The notes below the pieces were generated by a model, which had not been told where the DNA came from, searched no databases, and saw nothing but the letters and a program-made list of their open reading frames with translations. Made by a program: the position numbers and the translations under genes. Of a stretch of 46,966 bases of DNA, positions 23,746 through 32,088 are shown piece after piece. Source of the DNA: CAYVRJ01 sp964453645 (GTDB taxonomy: Bacteria; Bacillota; Clostridia; Christensenellales; JAWKQI01); contig CAYVRJ010000014.1 in the NCBI GenBank assembly GCA_964453645.1, forward strand, positions 1 to 46,966, read 5' to 3'. The first letter of the stretch is position 1, and each line of letters begins with the position of its first letter.

Positions 23746-25428
23746 CTATACAAACCTAAATTTGGACACCAGTTCTTTTAGCAGATTCGCTTGCGAGGAC
23801 AACTCTTGGCTTGCAGCGGCACTCTCTTGGCTGGTTGCGGAATTGAGTTGAACCACAGTAGAAATTTGATCGACGCCAACGGTGACTTGTTCAATGGAGC
23901 TGGCCTGATCATTGCTGGCTTTTGTAATTTCGGCAATGATCGCTGAGGTTTGTCCCACCCGATCCACTGTGCCCAGCAACTCTCTGGCAGTACCCTGAGC
24001 GAGTTTGACACCCTCGGCAATGGAGGCCACCGAGTTTTCAATGAGCATGGTGGTATTTTTTGCTGCATCTGCCGATTTACCCGCAAGGTTGCGCACTTCG
24101 TCGGCAACCACGGCAAACCCTTTGCCCACTTCCCCCGCGCGGGCGGATTCTACGGCTGCGTTGAGCGCAAGGATATCCGTTTGGAAAGCAATGTCCTCGA
24201 TGGTGTTGATAATCTTGCTGATTTCAGCGGATTTTGCATGAATATCATTCATGGCAGCCATGAGTTTTTGCATATGTTCATTGGAGGCGTGAATGGCGTT
24301 TGCCGTATCGGCTGCTAAGCTGTTCGCCTTGGATGAGTTTTCTGCAGTAGCCTTCACTTGGGAAGAAATTTCCGAAAGGGAAGCGGATAATTCCTCAACC
24401 GCACTGGCTTGCTCTGTTGCGCCTTGGGCCAGGGATTGTGCGCCCGAAGAGACCTGTTCCGCCCCGTAGGATACTTGATTTGCAGCCATGTGAATGCCCG
24501 ATATGGTTCCCGTCATCTCCGCAACCACTTTTCTCACGGATTGTTCAATGGGTATTAGATCCCCCACAAAGGGCTGGGTCGGCTCCCTTAAGGTAAAGTT
24601 GTTTTTTGCAAATTCACCCATTGCGTATGTAATGTCCTCTATGCAATTTTGCAACATGGTTTTTGTCTTGTGAATGGAGTACACCAGCATACCCACTTCG
24701 GATGTATCTGCATTTAACTTAAACGTTGCATGAATATTACCCTCTGCAATTTCCAGCATTTCCTCCTCAATTGCAATGATGGGTTTAATCAGCTTCTTGC
24801 GTATGATCACCATGGAGATCACCTGAAACGCACAGACGATCAAGAGCAGCAACCCGGTTACGTACCCAAGGGTATTTGTTTTGCCGATCATCTCGTCCAC
24901 AATTCCCTTAGCCCTCTCGTCCAGCTTTGCTAAAAATTCTTGCTGGGTGGCACGAATTTGTGCGATCACTACTTCGTATGCGTCACCAAACACATCTTTT
25001 TCAGCTTGTGCCCTATCCCCTGTCTTCACATGCTCCATAGCTTGGCTCTCTAAAGGCACCAAATTGTTGGAGAGGTTGGACATCTTTTTAACCAGTGCTT
25101 CCTCTTCTTCTGTGATGCCGATTTCACGAATGGCCTCCACACCAATATCCCTGTTCTTTAAAACGTTTATTTCATTCCAATAGTTGTCATAATGTTCAAT
25201 GTTACCCGTTGCAGCATAACTGCGCACCTGGGACGTGAGATATGCCGAACCGTTCATAAAGCGATTGGCGTTTGCGGTTAAGTTGAACCGATTCTCGTTG
25301 GCTATATCCACTTGATTTGAAAACATAATAACCATCACAAAGCTAATCACTGCCAATAGAATGAGGATAATAGAACCTACGTTGAGCAGTGTGGTTAAGG
25401 TGGATTGTTTGATCGCCTTTTTCATCAT
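23746..25428 (-). CDS. methyl-accepting chemotaxis protein
   Basis: 560 residues. There are two membrane segments (about 17-36 and 190-210) enclosing a helical sensor domain of the four-helix type, then HAMP. The long cytosolic coiled coil has the signalling tip QTDILALNAAVESARAG, then GKGFAVVADEVRNLAG. It relays a chemical signal to CheA/CheW, which are not in the window. ATG follows GGAAGG at 7 nt. It is a paralogue of the receptor at 27262-29037. The ligand is unknown. Confidence 0.93.
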   Translation of the reverse strand: MMKKAIKQSTLTTLLNVGSIILILLAVISFVMVIMFSNQVDIANENRFNLTANANRFMNGSAYLTSQVRSYAATGNIEHYDNYWNEINVLKNRDIGVEAIREIGITEEEEALVKKMSNLSNNLVPLESQAMEHVKTGDRAQAEKDVFGDAYEVVIAQIRATQQEFLAKLDERAKGIVDEMIGKTNTLGYVTGLLLLIVCAFQVISMVIIRKKLIKPIIAIEEEMLEIAEGNIHATFKLNADTSEVGMLVYSIHKTKTMLQNCIEDITYAMGEFAKNNFTLREPTQPFVGDLIPIEQSVRKVVAEMTGTISGIHMAANQVSYGAEQVSSGAQSLAQGATEQASAVEELSASLSEISSQVKATAENSSKANSLAADTANAIHASNEHMQKLMAAMNDIHAKSAEISKIINTIEDIAFQTDILALNAAVESARAGEVGKGFAVVADEVRNLAGKSADAAKNTTMLIENSVASIAEGVKLAQGTARELLGTVDRVGQTSAIIAEITKASNDQASSIEQVTVGVDQISTVVQLNSATSQESAAASQELSSQANLLKELVSKFRFV

Positions 25429-25703
25429 ACTGTTTCCTTCCGTAAACTTGCAGCAAACTATATTCTATTTCATTGCTTGATTCAATTTAATTGCTTGTTT
25501 TTTCACTATATCATTATTTTCGACAAGGTTCAACAATTGTGACGCAAAAGCCAATTAGAAAAAACGTGACATTTATTGGCGTAAATGTCGAATATTATGA
25601 TAAAATCAGGCTATTTCTATTTACAATTCTTCATGAAATTGCTATACTAATGTGTCTAAAATTGACTCCCCAGATTTGATTTAAGTTTAATTAGAGGTGC
25701 ACC

Positions 25704-27197
25704 ATGGCAAAGCAATTCACAAAATTTGGTTACTTAATGAATCTCTTGCATATTTCAATTACAGAATTGGGAAACGCCATCAACATCGAACGAACTTCCA
25801 TCAGCAAATGGAAAACAGGCAGCAGGCGGCTGCCCGTGGAACAGCCCTATTTTGAAAAGATTATCGACTATTTTATTTTAAAAAACGAAACTCTAGGCAC
25901 GGATCTGCTGGAAGACTTTTTCGAAAGTATGTTCCCTCGAAAGAAGCGAACCAAGGATTATTTGAGAAAATGTATTCGGAATTATATCCTCAACATCCCC
26001 GATCGCAGGGGTGCAGAGGATATCGAGGAATCCGACGATCTCTTTGTTTCGTATCACACCACGTATCTGGGGGTGGAGGGAAGGCGGAATGCCCTTTTGG
26101 CACTGTTTCGCAGGGCAGAAAAAATGACAACCCCTGTCAAAATAACGTTATTGGAATACGATGACTTCCAGTGGGTGGGGGGTGATATGGAATTTTTTCT
26201 GCTCTTCTTTCATTGCCTGAACAAATTACTCCATATGGGCCACAACGTGGAGCTGATTATGTATGTGGGTAACAACGGGGTTCCCAATTATGAACTGCAC
26301 AGAAACTTCTTACAAGTGTGCCAGCACGACAATATCAAGCTGTATTTCTTGCCCACTCGGTTTGCCAAAAAGTACGGCACCAGTTTATATGGCATTGAAC
26401 AAAAGTTAATCGTCATGGGGTATAATGGCATGGACGATATATCCCAGATGACCAGCTTTTTGTCCCAGGACAAGGTTTTAGTCAATGCACAATACCGATT
26501 GATCAACAATCTCAAAGAAGCATCCTGCCCCTCCCAGGTCATTGAAAAATTTGAAGATGCACAAAAAATGAAGAGTATTTTTGAGCACTCCTCCCAAAAG
26601 ATGAATGATTATTACCATTTAGCACCCTTCTTAAGTTTTGTCACCATGAGTGAAGAGCTCATGCACGAAGTATTAGACCAAAACAAGGCAACCCCTTTTC
26701 AACGGCAAATGTGTTGTGAAGCCTATCAGTTATTTCGAAAAAATGTGGAGAGCAGCGATCCGGATTCCATGAGTGGTTTTTACTACATGTTGGATCATTT
26801 AAAGGCTTTGCTGTCTTACGAAACTGCCATACATTATTCCATGTCGTCCATCACGGGTATGGTTGTGAAAACCAGCAGAGCGCAAAATTTAAGACATTTT
26901 CATGATTCGGCAGAAATGCTGCTAAAAGACAAGCGATACAAGATTGTGCTGCACAACAGCCCGATTTCCGGCCTCTTGTGGATTAAAGACGGCTCTTGGT
27001 GCCTCCGTGTGAAACCGGGTAACTTTGGCTGCAAAAGCAAATATACCTTCACCGACGATGTCCGAGTCATTGAAAGTTTAAAAATAACCTTTCACACCCT
27101 CTATGACAGCACCACAAGGATCAACACAAACAGTGAGTATATCGCCGATCTGTTTATGAAGATCAGCCGTGGGGAGTACCCCGCTGGTTTAGTATAA
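25704..27197 (+). CDS. large HTH-domain protein, unknown
   Basis: 497 residues. The N terminus (about 5-60) resembles an XRE-type HTH: LMNLLHISITELGNAINIER, then TSISKWKTGSRRLP. The remainder (about 430 residues) has no motif I recognise. It contains mixed alpha/beta stretches such as VELIMYVGNNGVPNYELHRN and YKIVLHNSPISGLLWIKDGS. It lies divergent from one chemotaxis receptor and convergent with the other. It may be a one-component regulator, perhaps sensing a ligand with its large C-terminal part. ATG follows AGAGGTG. Two Spo0A-box-like heptamers are upstream (25519-25525 and 25586-25592). Confidence 0.7.
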   Translation: MAKQFTKFGYLMNLLHISITELGNAINIERTSISKWKTGSRRLPVEQPYFEKIIDYFILKNETLGTDLLEDFFESMFPRKKRTKDYLRKCIRNYILNIPDRRGAEDIEESDDLFVSYHTTYLGVEGRRNALLALFRRAEKMTTPVKITLLEYDDFQWVGGDMEFFLLFFHCLNKLLHMGHNVELIMYVGNNGVPNYELHRNFLQVCQHDNIKLYFLPTRFAKKYGTSLYGIEQKLIVMGYNGMDDISQMTSFLSQDKVLVNAQYRLINNLKEASCPSQVIEKFEDAQKMKSIFEHSSQKMNDYYHLAPFLSFVTMSEELMHEVLDQNKATPFQRQMCCEAYQLFRKNVESSDPDSMSGFYYMLDHLKALLSYETAIHYSMSSITGMVVKTSRAQNLRHFHDSAEMLLKDKRYKIVLHNSPISGLLWIKDGSWCLRVKPGNFGCKSKYTFTDDVRVIESLKITFHTLYDSTTRINTNSEYIADLFMKISRGEYPAGLV

Positions 27198-27206
27198 AAA
27201 ACATTA

Positions 27207-27240
27207 CAAAGGCCGGAATCTAGCTAAATTCCGGCCTTTG
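27207..27240. terminator. bidirectional intrinsic terminator
   Basis: CAAAGGCCGGAAT and ATTCCGGCCTTTG pair over 13 bp with an 8-base loop. T-rich stretches follow on both strands. It serves the HTH gene and the converging chemotaxis receptor. Confidence 0.9.
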
Positions 27241-27261
27241 TGTTTTGTTCAAGGGTATATG

Positions 27262-29037
27262 TTAATATTTACTTGCTTTTTGTTCTGAAAAGTAGTGTCT
27301 CTCCATCTGCTGAACAGCCACAACATCCTCTGGCCCCAAGGACCAATCATTTTTCAGTTTAAATTTACCCACCGATTCTTTCATGAGGCTTGCTTGGCTG
27401 AACAACTCTTGGCTGGCAGCAGCGCTCTCTTCGCTGGTGGCGGAATTGAGCTGCACCACCGAGGAGATTTGGTCTATACCCACGGAAATCTGGGCAATGG
27501 CTTCCGATTGTTGGCTGCTGGCAAGGGTTATGCCGGCAATCAATGCAGTGACTTCCCGCACGCTCTCCACCGCTTCATTTAAACATGCATTGGTGGCATT
27601 GGCGAGTTGCACGCCCTCGGCAATGGAATTGACGGAATCTTCAATGAGCTTAGAGGTATCTTTTGCAGCTTCTGCGGATTTTCCCGCCAGATTGCGCACT
27701 TCGTCGGCTACCACAGCAAAACCAATTCCCGCCGCTCCCGCTCTTGCGGCTTCCACCGCAGCATTGAGGGCAAGAATGTTTGTTTGGAACGCAATATCTT
27801 CGATGGTTTTAATAATTTTATTGATTTCAACGGATTTTTCATCAATCACATCCATGGCAGCCTTGAGCTTTTGCATTTGCTGATTGCTTGTCATAATTGC
27901 GTTGGTGGTATCTTCTGACTTTTCATTTGCCCTTCTGGAATCATCCGCATTTTGTTTCACCTGGCTGGATATCTCGGCGATGGAAGCGGAGAGTTCCTGA
28001 ACAGAACTGGCCTGCTGTGTTGCCCCTTGGGCAAGCGCTTGTGCCCCCGAGGACACTTGATCCGAACCGGCAGACACCTGCATTGCCGCAGATTTGATTT
28101 TGGACAAAATTTCAGTCATATTGTGTGCTAAGGTCACCACGTTATCTTCCAGAACTTTAAATTCCCCAATAAAATGCTCTTTGGGTTCCCTTAAGTCAAA
28201 ATTGTTGTTTGCAAATTCGGACAAAGCATAGGACAATTCAGCGATATAATATCTAATTTTTGTGGTGGCCTCCCGCATAGATTCGGATAGCAATCCCAGT
28301 TCATTTTTGCTTTCATAGTGGATATCCACATTTAAATTACCCTGAGCTAATTTGATACCCACCTCCTCCAGTTCATAGATGGGTTTGCTGATACTCTTTG
28401 AAGTGTTAACAGCCACGATGAGTGCCATGAACAGGGAAACGGCCACGAGTATGGCACAAAATAAGATCGTATCTCGTGTTTGCGCATCGAGCTGGGAACT
28501 AACCGCACTGCCTTGAATTGTTTTCAACTGGATCATTTCCTCAAGAATGGAAATTGCATTGTTAATTGCCGGTGCCCCTTGATTCACCCACAGGGTATAT
28601 GCTTGGGGATCCACTGTGCCGGGAGTCTTTAAGGCGATTTCAATGACCTGATCGCGAATGCCTCTGTACTCCACAACGTAGTCCATATACTCTTTCCACT
28701 TGCTCCTAGCCTCTTCTGTTTGAAGACCTGCCTCCACTTTGGGCATTAACTCGTTTCCTATTTTTGCAGTCTCCTGCAATTTTGCCAGTGCATCATTGGT
28801 GGCATTTTCATCGGTTAAGAATATGATATCCCGAATATAGGCTCTTGCAGCATTGATCTGCATCCCCAGTTCTGCAATATCACCCAGATCGAACCCATAA
28901 CGCTCCATTGCTTCTGAATACTCTCTGTTTGTTTTCACTAAAGACAGCGTTGCGATAATGCCCGAAAAACTAGCGATGATGGATATGGTGACAAATAAAA
29001 GAATTAATCTTTTTCCGATTTTCATGTTTTTAAACAT
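27262..29037 (-). CDS. methyl-accepting chemotaxis protein
   Basis: 591 residues. Two membrane segments enclose a four-helix sensor domain (about 35-180), then HAMP and a coiled-coil signalling domain with tip QTNILALNAAVEAARAG, then GIGFAVVADEVRNLAG. It ends with a short tail QMERHYFSEQKASKY. The body closely resembles the other receptor in this window while the sensor part differs, so the two likely see different ligands. ATG follows AAGGAG at 6 nt. Confidence 0.93.
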   Translation of the reverse strand: MFKNMKIGKRLILLFVTISIIASFSGIIATLSLVKTNREYSEAMERYGFDLGDIAELGMQINAARAYIRDIIFLTDENATNDALAKLQETAKIGNELMPKVEAGLQTEEARSKWKEYMDYVVEYRGIRDQVIEIALKTPGTVDPQAYTLWVNQGAPAINNAISILEEMIQLKTIQGSAVSSQLDAQTRDTILFCAILVAVSLFMALIVAVNTSKSISKPIYELEEVGIKLAQGNLNVDIHYESKNELGLLSESMREATTKIRYYIAELSYALSEFANNNFDLREPKEHFIGEFKVLEDNVVTLAHNMTEILSKIKSAAMQVSAGSDQVSSGAQALAQGATQQASSVQELSASIAEISSQVKQNADDSRRANEKSEDTTNAIMTSNQQMQKLKAAMDVIDEKSVEINKIIKTIEDIAFQTNILALNAAVEAARAGAAGIGFAVVADEVRNLAGKSAEAAKDTSKLIEDSVNSIAEGVQLANATNACLNEAVESVREVTALIAGITLASSQQSEAIAQISVGIDQISSVVQLNSATSEESAAASQELFSQASLMKESVGKFKLKNDWSLGPEDVVAVQQMERHYFSEQKASKY

Positions 29038-29266
29038 ATATGACTCCTTAAGACTGCTATAAATGAAAATTAGTTTCTTTTATGGAATTTGAGGATAGAA
29101 CGGCAAAATCGCCCTGCATAACAACCTGTATCCTTTTAAAAATTATAAAGGATATCGCCCCACGATTCAACACATGTGACACGATTGCCAACCAGAAATC
29201 CTGTGACGATAATTGGCAAAAAAGTAACGAGAGTAAATTAAAAAACTGCTATAGGCGATGTTGTTT

Positions 29267-30160
29267 TCAACCTTCTTTTTTTGAAAACTTTCTTTCGGAT
29301 ATCATCAAACCCAGCAGGGTTAGGGCGATGCCAATCATACCCCACACTGTGAGTTTTTCATGGAGGATGATGACAGAAGTGATGACGGTTACCACCGGAA
29401 CAAGATAGATGTAGACGCTGGTCTTCACAGCCCCCAACACCCTCACTGCAAATCCCCAGGTTACAAAACATGCTGCCGATGCACCCAACCCCAAATATAG
29501 AATATTAAACAGGGACTCCGGCTTTGCAAAACGTGTGAAATCCAAGCTAAAATCAAAGTAAAACAGCGTGGGGATCATTAATAAAATGCCATAAGCGAAC
29601 ACACGCCTAGTGGTTTGAATGGTGTTGTATCCAAAGCTGGCTATTTTTCTCGTCAATACAGAGTAAAAAGCCCAAGCGATGGCAGCAAATAGAGATAATA
29701 AATCGCCCAAGGGATTTACCTGCAAGGAGTTGCCCCCAAAACTAATCAACGTTATGCCTGTAATGGCGATCAAAAACCCGATAAAAAATTGCAGGCTTAA
29801 CTTTTCATCGCCCTTCATAAGCCATCTGGTAAGAATGGCTGTAAAAAATGGTGCAACCGAGATGATAACACCCACATTGGACGCCTGGGTATAGGTGAGT
29901 GCAATGTTTTCCAAAAGGAAATACAAGCATACCCCAAAAAGACCTGCAAGAATGAAATACACTTCTCGTTTGATATCACCCACTTTTAGCCTGCGTGGAT
30001 AGATCAACACAAGTGCAACAAACCCCATGACAAATCTGAAAAACAAGATTTCGATGGGCTGAAAATCAATGAGTAATATTTTTGTGGAAACAAAGGTGGT
30101 TGCCCAAATAAAAACCGTGATGATCGCGGCAACATGTGCCGTCTTTGTTTGTCTTGTCAT
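29267..30160 (-). CDS. EamA/DMT-superfamily transporter
   Basis: 297 residues with about ten membrane segments in two homologous halves. The first half has FIWATTFVSTKILL and PIEILFFRFVMGFVAL. The second half has GDLLSLFAAIAWAFYSVLTRKI, and LVPVVTVITSVIILHEKLTVWGMIGIALTLLGL. These are EamA signatures. It is a probable exporter of amino acids or other metabolites. ATG at 30160 follows GAGG at 7 nt. The stretch 29038-29266 holds no gene or element that I can see. Confidence 0.88.
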   Translation of the reverse strand: MTRQTKTAHVAAIITVFIWATTFVSTKILLIDFQPIEILFFRFVMGFVALVLIYPRRLKVGDIKREVYFILAGLFGVCLYFLLENIALTYTQASNVGVIISVAPFFTAILTRWLMKGDEKLSLQFFIGFLIAITGITLISFGGNSLQVNPLGDLLSLFAAIAWAFYSVLTRKIASFGYNTIQTTRRVFAYGILLMIPTLFYFDFSLDFTRFAKPESLFNILYLGLGASAACFVTWGFAVRVLGAVKTSVYIYLVPVVTVITSVIILHEKLTVWGMIGIALTLLGLMISERKFSKKEG

Positions 30161-30350
30161 GGGTTTACCTCTTTTCACTCGTTTCGTTTCCATCGGTTTA
30201 AATGCTTCGCTCTCTATTATAAACGAAAACGCAATGTAAACGTAAGGGGTAAATCAATATTTTTGTTGCATTTATTTGCAAAAAACGACATTTTTCCATT
30301 GCAACACTGTCCACATAGGTATATACTGTATTTTACAGGAGGGTTTATCC

Positions 30351-31550
30351 ATGCAGGGGTATCTATCGGTACAGGAAGCAGCCGTTAAATGGGGCGTATC
30401 CGAGCGAAGGGTCAAGCAGTATTGCAGCGAGGGGCGTATACCCGGTCTGATCCGCTTTGGCAAGTCGTGGGCAATTCCCGAAAACACGCTAAAACCCCGA
30501 GACCCACGCAAGTCGCCAACACCCATCCAGGCAGCGCACAAAGAAACGCAACCCATTGGGGCACCTATGCCGCTGATGCAAAGTGCCTTTGCACCGGGGC
30601 AGTGTTTGCAGTATATCGATACCATCACCGACCCCGACAAAAAGGCCATAACCACAGCGGAGTATTATTACTTCAGCGCACAGCCCGAAAAGGCTTGCAA
30701 AATTGCCGAACTGTACCTTACCCATGACGATATTGGGCTTAAGTTGTCTGCCTGCTTGATTTATGGCTTTGCTAACTTATCCCTTCAACATGTCAACCTC
30801 ACTCGGCACGGCATGGCTTGTATGCGAAACCGAATGATGGACTACTGCGGTGAAAACCTTCCCGAACAGCAACGAGCGTATGGCCTATTCATCTATACCA
30901 CTGCATCGGTGTTGTTTCATCTGCCCATTCCCGATATGCCCACCCTGGATGAAGTGTTACCCATGTTACCCCCGGGACTTAAGTTTTTCGGCTGTTATAT
31001 TATGGCATATAAGTCCTATTTAGACGGAGACTACACCCGTTCCCTGGGTATCACACAAACAGCACTGGCTATGTCGGATATTACCTACCCCATACCCATG
31101 ATCTACATGCTGCTGATGATGGCGATCAATTATATGTGCCTAAAGAATGCCGATAAGGGAAGAGAATGTTTTGTAAAAGCATGGGAAATTTCACAGCGTG
31201 ATGGGTTCATCCAGCCCTTCGGCGAACACCACGGGTTGCTGCACGGGCTGATCGAAAGCTACTTAAAGAAGGAGTACCCCAAAGAATACGAGTCTATTGT
31301 GGCTGTTACGTATGCCTTTGCCGCTGGCTGGCGGCAGGTGCACAACCCCCAAACAGGGGCGCAAGTGGCGGACAATCTCACCACAACCGAGTTTAGTATT
31401 TCCATGCTCAAAAACCGTGGGTGGAGCAACTTGGAGATTGCAAACCATTTGGGTTTTTCGGAACAAACTGTTAAAAACTATGTCACCACCATTTATCAGA
31501 AACTTGGTATTAGCACGAGAAAGCAGCTTGAAAAATATATGGTGCGCTAA
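30351..31550 (+). CDS. regulator with excisionase-type and LuxR-type HTH
   Basis: 399 residues. Residues 1-50 match MerR/excisionase-like domains: YLSVQEAAVKWGVSERRVKQ, then YCSEGRIPGLIRFGKSWAIP. The middle (about 80-330) is helical and repeats-like. The C terminus has a LuxR/GerE HTH: LTTTEFSISMLKNRGWSNLE, then IANHLGFSEQTVKNYVTTIY. ATG at 30351 follows AGGAGGG at 7 nt. Having a DNA-binding domain at each end is unusual. It lies upstream of the Avd-like gene and the lectin-like gene, which it may control, but this is a guess from position. Confidence 0.8.
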   Translation: MQGYLSVQEAAVKWGVSERRVKQYCSEGRIPGLIRFGKSWAIPENTLKPRDPRKSPTPIQAAHKETQPIGAPMPLMQSAFAPGQCLQYIDTITDPDKKAITTAEYYYFSAQPEKACKIAELYLTHDDIGLKLSACLIYGFANLSLQHVNLTRHGMACMRNRMMDYCGENLPEQQRAYGLFIYTTASVLFHLPIPDMPTLDEVLPMLPPGLKFFGCYIMAYKSYLDGDYTRSLGITQTALAMSDITYPIPMIYMLLMMAINYMCLKNADKGRECFVKAWEISQRDGFIQPFGEHHGLLHGLIESYLKKEYPKEYESIVAVTYAFAAGWRQVHNPQTGAQVADNLTTTEFSISMLKNRGWSNLEIANHLGFSEQTVKNYVTTIYQKLGISTRKQLEKYMVR

Positions 31551-31626
31551 GGCCATTTTACATATTTCAATATAATTTGCTATACTTTTGAAATGAATTA
31601 CCCCGTTTTACCCTTCAAAAGTAAGG

Positions 31627-31654
31627 TTACAAACAAAAATTTGTGTGGTAGAAT
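31627..31654 (+). promoter_or_regulatory. possible promoter of the Avd-like and lectin-like genes
   Basis: TTACAA (31627-31632), 16 bp, TAGAAT (31649-31654), about 30 bp before the first start. Confidence 0.4.
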
Positions 31655-31682
31655 GTAGTGATTTAAAAATTAGAATGAAGAA

Positions 31683-32060
31683 TTGGATGTGGGTGGTGTG
31701 GAGCAAAAAGGCAATGCTGTTGTTGCTAAAAGCAGGGAATTTTCCATTCGTGTTTTGAATGTTTACCGATGCTTATCGTCCGAGAGAAGGGAATTTGTTT
31801 TGTCCAAGCAACTTCTTATGAGTGGTACGAGCGTGGGCACAAATGTGAAAGAAGCAACGCGTGCGCACAGCAAGGCTGATTTTATTTTTAAAATGAAAGT
31901 AGCATTACAGGAGATCAATGAAACCGAATACTGGCTGGACATGCTTCATGCCACCAGCTATTTAAGCCATACGGAATTTGAAAGCATGAATCAAGATTGT
32001 AACGAACTCCTATGTCTGCTGGTATCCATTGTAAAACCTGCAAGAAAAAACAATTCTTAA
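31683..32060 (+). CDS. four-helix-bundle protein, Avd / S23 family
   Basis: Up to 125 residues. The family pattern is clear: AKSREFSIRVLNVYRCLSSE, then KQLLMSGTSVGTNVKEATRAHSK, then KMKVALQEINETEYWLDML. The SGTSVGTNVxEA loop and EINETEYWL helix are typical of proteins first seen in 23S rRNA intervening sequences. The accessory protein Avd of diversity-generating retroelements has the same fold. The start is unsure: TTG 31683 or GTG 31689 or 31698. It sits 28 nt before the lectin-like gene, the arrangement expected for an Avd-target pair. The fold is also common outside DGRs. Confidence 0.82.
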   Translation: MDVGGVEQKGNAVVAKSREFSIRVLNVYRCLSSERREFVLSKQLLMSGTSVGTNVKEATRAHSKADFIFKMKVALQEINETEYWLDMLHATSYLSHTEFESMNQDCNELLCLLVSIVKPARKNNS

Positions 32061-32088
32061 TACAAAATACTATTGTGAGGCTTTTTAA

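Noticed and set aside
1865..25592. A Spo0A regulon drawn from TGTCGAA/TTCGACA heptamers
   Set aside because: About five or six such heptamers are expected by chance in 47 kb; one lies within a coding region (about 19586). Only the one near spo0A has independent support.
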